A model generated the notes under the pieces. It searched no databases. It worked only from the letters and a program-made list of their open reading frames with translations, and had not been told where the DNA came from. Source: Borreliella burgdorferi B31 (GTDB lineage Bacteria > Spirochaetota > Spirochaetia > Borreliales > Borreliaceae). From it: a DNA stretch of 64,000 bases. Position 1 is the stretch's first letter, and each line of letters begins with the position of its first letter. The translations under genes and the position numbers were made by a program. The stretch lies in assembly GCF_000008685.2 (NCBI RefSeq), contig NC_001318.1, forward strand, positions 390,398-454,397, given 5' to 3'. This document shows, piece after piece, positions 53,300 through 61,642 of the stretch.

Positions 53300-53365
53300 A
53301 TGTATTCCATTGTTTTAATTACGACAATACTGTTTTAAGCTATAATTAATAAGAAAAACAAAAAT

Positions 53366-53880
53366 TTATTCAATTTCTATATTAAGGTATACACGATTAC
53401 TAACAATTACAACTTCATGCCATTGAGTGTCGGGCAAATCCAAACTGAAATCTGCTTTATGGTATTTTGCTTGGCTTTTTTGAGTTATTGTTGCAAACTT
53501 GTAACCTAAAACATAAGAGCGATAACGATTTAATGCAATCTTTGCCTTCCTCCAACTTATAACTGGCAATCTTATCCGAATCCCTACCACTAAATACTGG
53601 CAACGATAATAAGGATTTAAGCTCGCTACAATACTTGTCCTTCTCTCAGACATCACACTTAGTAATCTACATTATTTCCTAACTAAAAACTATTTACTAA
53701 ATGCAGATCGTTTATAAAATAGGCTGCTGAAAAATACAATCCTGTTTAATCCTTGCACTTTAGCGAAACAACTTCGGGTTTTATCGAAAGCTTGCTTTTG
53801 CTTCTAGACATTTTTCTTAATATCAACAGATCTCAACTTAACCCAGAAATTTTAACTTCTTGTGTTTCACATTCCAACAA
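53366..53880 (-). pseudogene. Degenerate 16S rRNA gene remnant
   Basis: The stretch aligns co-linearly and in the same orientation with the intact 16S gene 0.8 kb away. Its 53383-53640 part matches 54369-54636, with shared runs such as CGATTACTA, CAACTTCATG, CTGCTTTATG, CCTTCCTCC and GACATAAG-like blocks. After a gap of about 215 nt (54637-54850 missing), 53654-53880 matches about 54853-55090, with AATCCTGTTT, TATCAACAGAT, CCAGAAAT and TTCCAAC. Identity is perhaps 60-70% by eye with many transitions toward A/T, so it is non-functional. A 96-codon open frame at 53366-53656 on the minus strand lies entirely inside and is not credible as a protein. Confidence 0.8.
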
Positions 53881-53938
53881 TTACTTTAACAAAGTTACTT
53901 AAAAACATACTTAATTACAATTTAGGGCATAAGCCCAA

Positions 53939-54012
53939 TGGAGGTTAAGGGACTCGAACCCTTGACCCTCGGCTTGCAAAGCCGATGCTCTAGCCAACTG
54001 AGCTAAACCCCC
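53939..54012 (-). tRNA. trnA: tRNA-Ala (anticodon TGC)
   Basis: 74-nt cloverleaf on the minus strand. Acceptor GGGGGTT/AACCTCC with discriminator A; D-arm GCTCAGTTGGCTAGAGC; anticodon stem TCGGC/GCCGA with loop TTTGCAA gives TGC; T-arm AAGGGTTCGAGTCCCTT. It lies 171 bp after 16S and is likely on the same transcript. Confidence 0.96.
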
Positions 54013-54135
54013 AAAATGACCTAAAATTAAGTCTAAGCCTAATAAAACTATTTAATATCAATAATTTAATACATAAACTTCTCTTAAACTTACATAAATA
54101 ACACTGGTTTTAAAAACTCTCTTATCAAAAGAAAA

Positions 54136-54152
54136 GAGTAGGGAAGAGTTAA
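54136..54152 (-). other. 16S rRNA processing stem, 3' arm
   Basis: The 12-nt block 54141-54152 (GGGAAGAGTTAA on the plus strand) is the exact reverse complement of 55781-55792 on the far side of 16S, and pairing continues imperfectly outward. This is the usual stalk cut by RNase III to release pre-16S. Confidence 0.6.
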
Positions 54153-54183
54153 TGGAATTAGCCTTAGTTTATCTTTCTCTTAG

Positions 54184-55721
<1,538 letters not shown>

Positions 55722-55780
55722 TATTTTTTTATTTAAAAAAATTAACAGGTTTTGTTTATTCTTTTGGCTTTTAACCTTAC

Positions 55781-55792
55781 TTAACTCTTCCC
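55781..55792 (-). other. 16S rRNA processing stem, 5' arm
   Basis: TTAACTCTTCCC on the plus strand, the perfect complement partner of 54141-54152, located about 60 nt upstream of the mature 16S 5' end. Confidence 0.6.
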
Positions 55793-55828
55793 TTCTCTCA
55801 TCTTCCAATAATCATTTCAACCTTTAAT

Positions 55829-55858
55829 ACTTTAACAAAATAAGAATCATATTGTCAA
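55829..55858 (-). promoter_or_regulatory. Promoter of the 16S-tRNA-Ala transcript
   Basis: On the minus strand TTGACA (55853-55858), 18-bp spacer, TAAAGT (55829-55834), giving a start near 55822 and a leader of about 100 nt that includes the processing arm. The -10 match is 4 of 6. Confidence 0.6.
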
Positions 55859-55929
55859 TACCTTTGCATTATTTTTATTAATATAAAATGTAAAAAAATA
55901 AATTTTATTAATAAACAGTGATAAAAGCA

Positions 55930-56478
55930 TTAACAGCCACACTTTTCATTAGCAGGCAAAGTTGTAAAAATTTTTTTTAATTTATTTCCCAATTTAGCTT
56001 TTAAATAATCAAAAAAGGTTCTGAAATTTTCATTATCTCCTTTAAACTTAATCCACAGTTCTTTAAAGGTTAAAATTCCTTCCCTAAGATCCTTGTAATT
56101 GGAAAAAGCAGCAGCACAGTCGCTATACATTAAATTATAAAAATCAGAATCTTGTTTATCTTTAAAAAAATCTATACTTGGTATTTTCTTGGCAAAGGCG
56201 AATCCTCTCTCATAAGCCGTGCCAGAATCAACATAATTAACCAAGGCTAAAACAATATCGCTACTAACTAGCTCTTTTAAATCTACTTCTCTTATCTTCT
56301 CCCTTATATCTCTATTTGCAAACTTATAATCAACCTTTTCAAGCAATCCCATCTTTTTGACAGCATGATGCTCTGGAGAAAATACTTCTAAATTAAACTC
56401 TTCAAGAAATTTCAAAACCTCATCCCTTAGTTTAATTTCCTCTTCCTTAAAAAATGGAGAGGCTAAATAAATCTTCAT
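55930..56478 (-). CDS. Nucleoside 2-deoxyribosyltransferase family protein
   Basis: 182 residues. The start MKIYLASPFFKEEEIKLRDE, the later VSSDIVLALVNYVDSGTAYE and RGFAFAKKIPSIDF match the nucleoside deoxyribosyltransferase fold (YLA-PF, D-G/S-GT-x-E-G). These enzymes move deoxyribose between bases, useful in an organism dependent on purine salvage. The frame opens five codons earlier at a TTG, but AGGGG lies directly before the ATG at 56476-56478. The C-terminus ends in KCGC, an unusual paired-cysteine tail. Confidence 0.85.
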   Translation of the reverse strand: MKIYLASPFFKEEEIKLRDEVLKFLEEFNLEVFSPEHHAVKKMGLLEKVDYKFANRDIREKIREVDLKELVSSDIVLALVNYVDSGTAYERGFAFAKKIPSIDFFKDKQDSDFYNLMYSDCAAAFSNYKDLREGILTFKELWIKFKGDNENFRTFFDYLKAKLGNKLKKIFTTLPANEKCGC

Positions 56479-56571
56479 AAAAACCCCTATCAAAATTCAA
56501 GTATAACACAATAAATCAATCGAGCAAAATCAAGAATAAATAAATTTTAAAATCCAAGTAGAAAACATTTA

Positions 56572-57246
56572 TTATGAACGACTTCTGCTGACTAGAATAG
56601 TAAACTCTCCTTTAACCTTATCCTTACTCGATTCAAAATATTTTTTTAATTCTAAAGGTTTGCCAATTTGATATTCTTCATAAATTTTTGTCATCTCGCG
56701 ACCAATAAGAACCTTCGCATCTAAACTAACAGAAGAAATTTCAACAAGCAATTTCAAAATTCTATGACCAGATTCAAGCAGAACAAAAGCATCTCCCCTT
56801 TTATATAGCTCAGCAATTCTTTTAAATCTTTTAAGGCCTTTGTTAGGCAAAAATCCCTCAAAAAACACTGATTTATCTCTAAAAGGATTAACACTTACAA
56901 TTGTATTAAAAGAACTTACTCCAGGAATTGGACAAACTTTGTATCCCTCTCTAAAAGCAGCAGCAACTAATAAGCTACCCGGATCACTAAGCCCCGGAGT
57001 ACCAGCATCGCTAACAAAAGCAACAGAATTTCCTTTTGCCAAATAATCCAATAGCAAGCTTATCTTCTTGTTTTCTGTTACGGCATTACAAGAAATCATT
57101 TTTTTATTAATTTTATATCGAGACAAAAGTTTGCTAGTTACTCTCGTATCTTCCGCAAAGATAACATTTACCGATTTTAAAACATCAATTGCTCTATAAG
57201 TAATATCTTCTAAATTGCCTATTGGCGTACCAACAATATATAACAC
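56572..57246 (-). CDS. rsmI: 16S rRNA (cytidine-2'-O)-methyltransferase RsmI
   Basis: About 224 residues. SAM-dependent tetrapyrrole-methylase-fold enzyme methylating C1402 of 16S rRNA. Motifs are LYIVGTPIGNLEDITYRAID, VIFAEDTRVTSKLLSRYKI, VAFVSDAGTPGLSDPGSLLV and the proline-rich CPIPGVSSFNTIVS. Relatives begin just before LYIVGTP, so I place the start at GTG 57244-57246. A GGAGG lies 14 nt upstream, which is long. The open frame continues 39 very hydrophobic codons further to 57363; TTG at 57267 is another alternative. The start is therefore uncertain. Confidence 0.9.
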   Translation of the reverse strand: MLYIVGTPIGNLEDITYRAIDVLKSVNVIFAEDTRVTSKLLSRYKINKKMISCNAVTENKKISLLLDYLAKGNSVAFVSDAGTPGLSDPGSLLVAAAFREGYKVCPIPGVSSFNTIVSVNPFRDKSVFFEGFLPNKGLKRFKRIAELYKRGDAFVLLESGHRILKLLVEISSVSLDAKVLIGREMTKIYEEYQIGKPLELKKYFESSKDKVKGEFTILVSRSRS

Positions 57247-57457
57247 AGGCCCTTTTAATTCCTCCAAAACTAAAAATAAATAAAATATATTAAAAACATT
57301 TTTCTTAATGATAAAAATCCAAAACCTTTTACTTACCAAATACAAGAATAAGACATAAGCCATATTTTATATGTCTATCAAAATACTTGCTTTTGTATTA
57401 CATTTAGTTATATCATTAAGTATTAATGATTAAAAAGTTAAAAGAAAGGGAAAATTT

Positions 57458-57775
57458 ATGTTTGCATTAATTAGAAAAATATTTATGATCTATTTTTTAT
57501 GCATTACTCTTGCAGGTTTTGCCATGATTTTTATTGACAGCAAATTTACCGAACAGCCTAATGTTAAAGAAAATCAAAGCAAAATTAATCAACATACAAT
57601 TGAACCCAATTTAATCATGTTTACATCTTCTATAGGAGGATTTTTAGGTGTTTATGTTGGAATTTGGATCTTTAACTATGACAAAAGCAATTTTTACCTA
57701 AATTGGGGAAATTTAATAATATTAATATACAACATAGCCCTAATTATCACTGTATACTCAAAATCACATAGTTAG
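57458..57775 (+). CDS. Small membrane protein, unknown
   Basis: 105 residues with three hydrophobic helices (IRKIFMIYFLCITLAGFAMI, MFTSSIGGFLGVYVGIWIF, LIILIYNIALIITVY) and a polar loop of about 25 residues after the first. No family recognised. GAAAGGGAAAA precedes the ATG. It stands alone on the plus strand between rsmI and the convergent DUF1893 gene. It corresponds by position to B31 BB0428. Confidence 0.75.
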   Translation: MFALIRKIFMIYFLCITLAGFAMIFIDSKFTEQPNVKENQSKINQHTIEPNLIMFTSSIGGFLGVYVGIWIFNYDKSNFYLNWGNLIILIYNIALIITVYSKSHS

Positions 57776-57804
57776 CTAACATATGGCTCAACTATTTTCA
57801 TAAT

Positions 57805-58194
57805 TTATAAATTATTAACTATAATACCTCTTTTAATCATATACTTATAAACCTCTTCGGGATTTTCTAAGCTTTCAATCAAGCTTTCTGCCCTGTCATT
57901 TATTTTTTCTACCAATTTTTTATAAGCCACTTTAATTCCTCTGCTTTCTAAAAAATCCTTTGCGGGTTGAGAAACAACCCCAGCTTGAACATTTTGAAGC
58001 CCTATATTATAAATAATAACGGCTGCTGCCTTGCCCACAACTTTATCATAAATTTCAAGTCCTTCTTTATTCTGGATATACTTATTGATAAAATTATCTA
58101 CTTCTAAAAGAGGCTTCAATCCTCTTTCCATATTAGAATAAAGTATTTTATGATCTTTAAACAACCTTAATGTTGGATTCAAGCCTGATATCAT
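57805..58194 (-). CDS. DUF1893-family protein
   Basis: 129 residues, cytoplasmic. The segment GLEIYDKVVGKAAAVIIYNI and the following GVVSQPAKDFLESRGIKVAY match the DUF1893 pattern (DKVVGKAAA ... S--A---L---GI--Y). The function of the family is unsettled. An AAAAGAGG ribosome site is directly upstream of the ATG. It is monocistronic and divergent from the YigZ gene. Confidence 0.75.
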   Translation of the reverse strand: MISGLNPTLRLFKDHKILYSNMERGLKPLLEVDNFINKYIQNKEGLEIYDKVVGKAAAVIIYNIGLQNVQAGVVSQPAKDFLESRGIKVAYKKLVEKINDRAESLIESLENPEEVYKYMIKRGIIVNNL

Positions 58195-58307
58195 TTTTAC
58201 CTCTTTTCTGGATATTTATAAAAATCAATAATAAAAACAAACACTATTAATAATATACATAAACAATAAATACTGCAATATCTAAAAAGATAGTATACTT
58301 ACGTTAT

Positions 58308-58913
58308 ATGATGTTTGTGCCAAAAAACAATAGTAATTCTAAAATTGAAATAAAGAAATCCATCTTTGTTTCATATATTTTTAATATTGAAAAAAAAGAC
58401 GATATAAATAAAACTATTAAAAAATACAAAATAAAATTTAAAAATGCTACGCATGTGGTTTATGGATTTAGAATCGGAAACAAAAACTCATTTCTAAATG
58501 GAATGAGTGATGATCGAGAACCTAATTTAACAGCTGGAAAGCCCACATTGGATGCCATAATACATAACAATTTAACCGATACTTTAATAATCACATTGCG
58601 ATATTTTGGAGGCACTTTACTTGGTAGAGGGGGATTAATCAAAGCGTATTACAAGTCTGCCAAAGAAGTTATTAATAATACATCTATAATGGAAAAAGAG
58701 GAATTAGAAATTTTAAGCTTAAATTTAACTTACAACCAATACAATTCATTATTAAAAATGAAAAATAAACTTGAAATAGAAATAATAGATTCAAACTTTT
58801 CAAACAAAATAAACACTTCAATTAAATTCAAAACAAAAAATAAACAAAAAATATCGGAATTTTTTATAGAAAATGGCTTAATTCAAGAAATCTTAAAGTT
58901 TAATAAAGAATAA
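58308..58913 (+). CDS. yigZ: YigZ/IMPACT (UPF0029) family protein
   Basis: 201 residues. The N-terminal UPF0029 domain shows THVVYGFRIG, DDREPNLTAGKPTLDAI and LRYFGGTLLGRGGLIKAYYK, the family signature (DGEP-x-x-TAG-P, RYFGG-x-LG-GGL). A C-terminal ferredoxin-like domain (DUF1949-like) covers about 130-200. IMPACT-type proteins modulate translation stress responses in eukaryotes; the bacterial role is unclear. Tandem ATG codons start the gene with no clear ribosome site. Confidence 0.88.
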   Translation: MMFVPKNNSNSKIEIKKSIFVSYIFNIEKKDDINKTIKKYKIKFKNATHVVYGFRIGNKNSFLNGMSDDREPNLTAGKPTLDAIIHNNLTDTLIITLRYFGGTLLGRGGLIKAYYKSAKEVINNTSIMEKEELEILSLNLTYNQYNSLLKMKNKLEIEIIDSNFSNKINTSIKFKTKNKQKISEFFIENGLIQEILKFNKE

Positions 58914-59021
58914 TATGCATGTCAAATAATCAAATATTTAAAAACTAATTTAAAATATTATTATTTTTATCATTTATGTTTTAAAATATAAAAACAAAAC
59001 CAAATAAAAAGAGAAATTTAT

Positions 59022-59774
59022 ATGAAAATAATATCTGTAATCAATCAAAAAGGAGGCGTAGGAAAAACCACAAGCGCCATTAATATTTCTTATTCAATGA
59101 CCCTGCTTAATAAAAAAATTCTTCTAATAGATATTGATTCGCAAGGAAACTCTACTAGCGGCACAAATACCTCAAAGCATATAGCCGAAAAATCAAGCTA
59201 TGAACTTATTAACAAAAAAATAAAGGTCAAACCTTTAAATCATTTTGGATTAGACATAATTCCTTCTAGCATTAAATTAGCTTTGCTTGAAAAAGAATTA
59301 ATAAATGAACTTTCAAGAGAAAATTTTTTAAAAAATGCATTAACACTGTATGAAAAAGACAAATATGATTTTATTATTATCGACTGCCCCCCTACACTTT
59401 CAATATTAACTATAAATGCACTTATTGCAAGCAATTACTTGTTAATACCAATTGAAACGGAATTTTTTGCATTTGAAGGCATAAATCAACTAATAGATAC
59501 AATAACTACTGTAAAGCAAATAAATAAAAATTTAGAGATTGCGGGTGTTTTTATAAATAAATACGACATAAGGAACAAAAGTAAAGAAAAATATGTAAGC
59601 TCGCTAAAAAAAGTTTTTAAAGAAAAGCTTTTAAATACAAAAATAAGGAAAAATATAACTATCTCAAAATCTCAAGAAGCAAAAATGCCTGTATATGAAT
59701 ATGACAAGGAAAGCAATGCTGCAAAAGATTTTTTAGAGCTCTCAAAAGAGATAATAAACAAAATTAAGGAATAG
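59022..59774 (+). CDS. parA: Chromosome-partition ATPase ParA
   Basis: 250 residues. Walker-type ParA/MinD ATPase: deviant Walker A KGGVGKTT at 10-17, with the signature Lys, Walker A' DIDSQGNSTSG, and Walker B FIIIDCPPTLSIL. It forms ATP-dependent nucleoid-bound gradients that move centromere complexes. It is 2 bp upstream of parZ rather than next to parB, which is 1 kb away on the opposite strand. AGAGAAA precedes the ATG. Confidence 0.95.
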   Translation: MKIISVINQKGGVGKTTSAINISYSMTLLNKKILLIDIDSQGNSTSGTNTSKHIAEKSSYELINKKIKVKPLNHFGLDIIPSSIKLALLEKELINELSRENFLKNALTLYEKDKYDFIIIDCPPTLSILTINALIASNYLLIPIETEFFAFEGINQLIDTITTVKQINKNLEIAGVFINKYDIRNKSKEKYVSSLKKVFKEKLLNTKIRKNITISKSQEAKMPVYEYDKESNAAKDFLELSKEIINKIKE

Positions 59775-59776
59775 CT

Positions 59777-60490
59777 ATGTCTGACAATTTAGAAACTTTA
59801 ATGTTTCTAATGGGTAAAAAATTAGAAACATCTTCAAATAATTCAGAAAATACTGAAAAAAAAGAAATTATTTCGATTGAAAGAAAAAACTTTGACTACA
59901 ATAAGCTAGATAAAGATATTTCTGATTTTTTAAAAAAAAAGCAATATGAAATTTTCAATATTTTCAACAACACTTATACAAAAATTGGAAAGATACTTAA
60001 AGACGCTCAAGACAAATTAAAAGGAAACAATCAATATAACGGGCTTTTTTATCAGTGGTTCAAAAGTATGGGATTTAAAAAAGACAAGGTTTACGCCTTA
60101 ATATCAAGATACAATCTGCTTGTCGAAAATTCCGACAAGCAGCTCACTATAGAAAAATTACCTTTATCATTATCATATGAAATATCTAAAAAATCTTGTC
60201 CCCCTATTTTAAAAACCGAAGTTCTAAATGGAAAAATAAATTCTTTAAAAGAATTTAAAATTGTTTATAAAAAAAGTTTTGATTTAAAGGATACGCGCAA
60301 ACCATTACTTAAGAAAAACGAAAAATATGAAAATGACATAAAAGAAGTATTAGATTTTATATTAAAAAATATAAAAGAATTTAAAAATATCGAATTTAAC
60401 AAATTAAGACAAGAAAACTTAAAATTATTTTTTAATTCTATTTTGGAAATAAAGAAAAAAATAAAATATATTAAAAATAATTCTATTTAA
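59777..60490 (+). CDS. parZ: Centromere-binding partition protein ParZ
   Basis: 237 residues, Lys-rich (basic). No ParB signature is present. From memory of recent work in B. burgdorferi, this gene (BB0432) encodes ParZ, a centromere-binding protein that partners with ParA. Visible features are an acidic/polar N-terminal 45 residues, a helical segment YEIFNIFNNTYTKIGKILKD with YNGLFYQWFKSMGFKKDKVY that could be a helix-turn-helix, and a long Lys-rich C-terminal helix. It resembles partition proteins of Borrelia plasmids. It is tightly coupled to parA (2 bp). Confidence 0.85.
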   Translation: MSDNLETLMFLMGKKLETSSNNSENTEKKEIISIERKNFDYNKLDKDISDFLKKKQYEIFNIFNNTYTKIGKILKDAQDKLKGNNQYNGLFYQWFKSMGFKKDKVYALISRYNLLVENSDKQLTIEKLPLSLSYEISKKSCPPILKTEVLNGKINSLKEFKIVYKKSFDLKDTRKPLLKKNEKYENDIKEVLDFILKNIKEFKNIEFNKLRQENLKLFFNSILEIKKKIKYIKNNSI

Positions 60491-60505
60491 ATTTACAGCT
60501 GCACT

Positions 60506-60546
60506 AATAAGAATATATAAAATATATTCTTATTGTTCATTTTTTA
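60506..60546 (+). terminator. Terminator of parA-parZ
   Basis: Perfect 13-bp inverted repeat (60506-60518 / 60522-60534, 3-nt loop) followed by GTTCATTTTTT, 16 bp after the parZ stop. The stem is A+T-rich. The remaining gap to 60741 shows no gene. Confidence 0.6.
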
Positions 60547-60741
60547 AATATTATTTTTTTACTTTTAAATTTAACTACAAATAACAAAATATAAACTTTG
60601 CCCTTCTTTTAAAGCCCAATATTTCTTTATAAAAACTAAACAATTTTAAAATAAGCTTAAAAAATTTATGCATTGTGACAAATGCCTAAAAAATAAAAAT
60701 TCTCATAAAATATTTTACAATCTTTAAATTATAAAAATAAT

Positions 60742-61524
60742 TTAGCTACTATGACCAAAAAGGGAAACAATCCTTTTTAAATCGCCAGCAGTAAAATACT
60801 CTATCTCTATTTTGCCTTTATTTTGATTCCCTTTGATATCTATTTTTGTTTGGATTTTATCAAATAGAAATTCTTTTATATTATTTAAAAAAGGATCTTG
60901 TTCTAGCTCTCTTTTTTTTACTATGGATTTGGAAAAATTTTTAACATATTTTTCTGCATCCCTTACAGAAAATTTTTTTTTAAGTATAATTAAATAAAGA
61001 TTATACCTGTCTTGCCTGTCTTTTAAGGATAAAATAACTTTAGCATGCCCAAAAGAAATTTCTTTTCTATGTATTGCATTTAATATTTCTTGCTCAAGAT
61101 CTAAAATTCTAACTAAATTTGAAATATAGGTCCTGCTTTTACCAATTTTTTCAGATAAATCCTTTTGAGTTAACGAATATTTATTCATTATATTTTTATA
61201 GGCATAAGCCTCTTCAACAGGAGTAAAATTTTCTCTTTGAATATTTTCAACCAAGGGCATAAAATCTTTACAGGATTCTTTTATGTCAACCTCTATGACA
61301 GGAATATTTGTCAACTGAATAAGTTTAGCAGCCCTAAACCTTCTTTCTCCTACTATTATTTTATATCTATCATTTGCTTTACAAACAATTAAAGGTTGCA
61401 AAATTCCATTTTCTTTTATAGAAATGCTTAGCTCTTCTAATTCAACAAGACTAACAGATTTCCTTGGCTGATCATTATCAATATCTAAAAGATGAATATC
61501 TATCATTTTAAAAACTCCATCCAT
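60742..61524 (-). CDS. parB: Chromosome-partition protein ParB (Spo0J)
   Basis: 260 residues. CTPase/DNA-clamp family binding parS. N-terminal CTP-binding domain has NGILQPLIVCKANDRYKIIV followed by GERRFRAAKL (the GERRxRA motif). The central helix-turn-helix region is SLTQKDLSEKIGKSRTYISN with LVRILDL and ISFGHAKVILSL. A C-terminal dimerisation region follows. GGAGG lies 10 nt before the first ATG; a second ATG six codons in also has GGAG. The gene is 78 bp from a perfect parS palindrome. Confidence 0.95.
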   Translation of the reverse strand: MDGVFKMIDIHLLDIDNDQPRKSVSLVELEELSISIKENGILQPLIVCKANDRYKIIVGERRFRAAKLIQLTNIPVIEVDIKESCKDFMPLVENIQRENFTPVEEAYAYKNIMNKYSLTQKDLSEKIGKSRTYISNLVRILDLEQEILNAIHRKEISFGHAKVILSLKDRQDRYNLYLIILKKKFSVRDAEKYVKNFSKSIVKKRELEQDPFLNNIKEFLFDKIQTKIDIKGNQNKGKIEIEYFTAGDLKRIVSLFGHSS

Positions 61525-61550
61525 ATTGTCAAAACCTCCTACAACACAAA

Positions 61551-61580
61551 ATTTTACCAGGTTATAATATTGAATTACAA
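61551..61580 (-). promoter_or_regulatory. Candidate parB promoter
   Basis: On the minus strand TTGTAA (61575-61580), 18-bp spacer, TAAAAT (61551-61556). It lies between the parS/terminator hairpin and parB, so bound ParB at parS could affect it. Confidence 0.5.
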
Positions 61581-61596
61581 TTTAAGAATAAAAAAA

Positions 61597-61622
61597 AAGA
61601 ATGTTCCACGTGGAACATTCTT
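61597..61622. promoter_or_regulatory. parS: parS centromere site (also gyrA terminator hairpin)
   Basis: A perfect 26-bp palindrome whose 16-bp centre (61602-61617) is TGTTCCACGTGGAACA, differing from the common TGTTTCACGTGAAACA at two symmetrical positions. It is next to parB. On the minus strand the palindrome is directly followed by nine T, so it also has the form of an intrinsic terminator for gyrA, whose stop is 20 bp away. Confidence 0.85.
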
Positions 61623-61642
61623 AAACAAGAAAAACCAATTCT

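Noticed and set aside
53366-53656. 96-codon minus-strand open frame
   Set aside because: It lies wholly within the 16S-like remnant, has no ribosome site, and its sequence is explained by rRNA homology.
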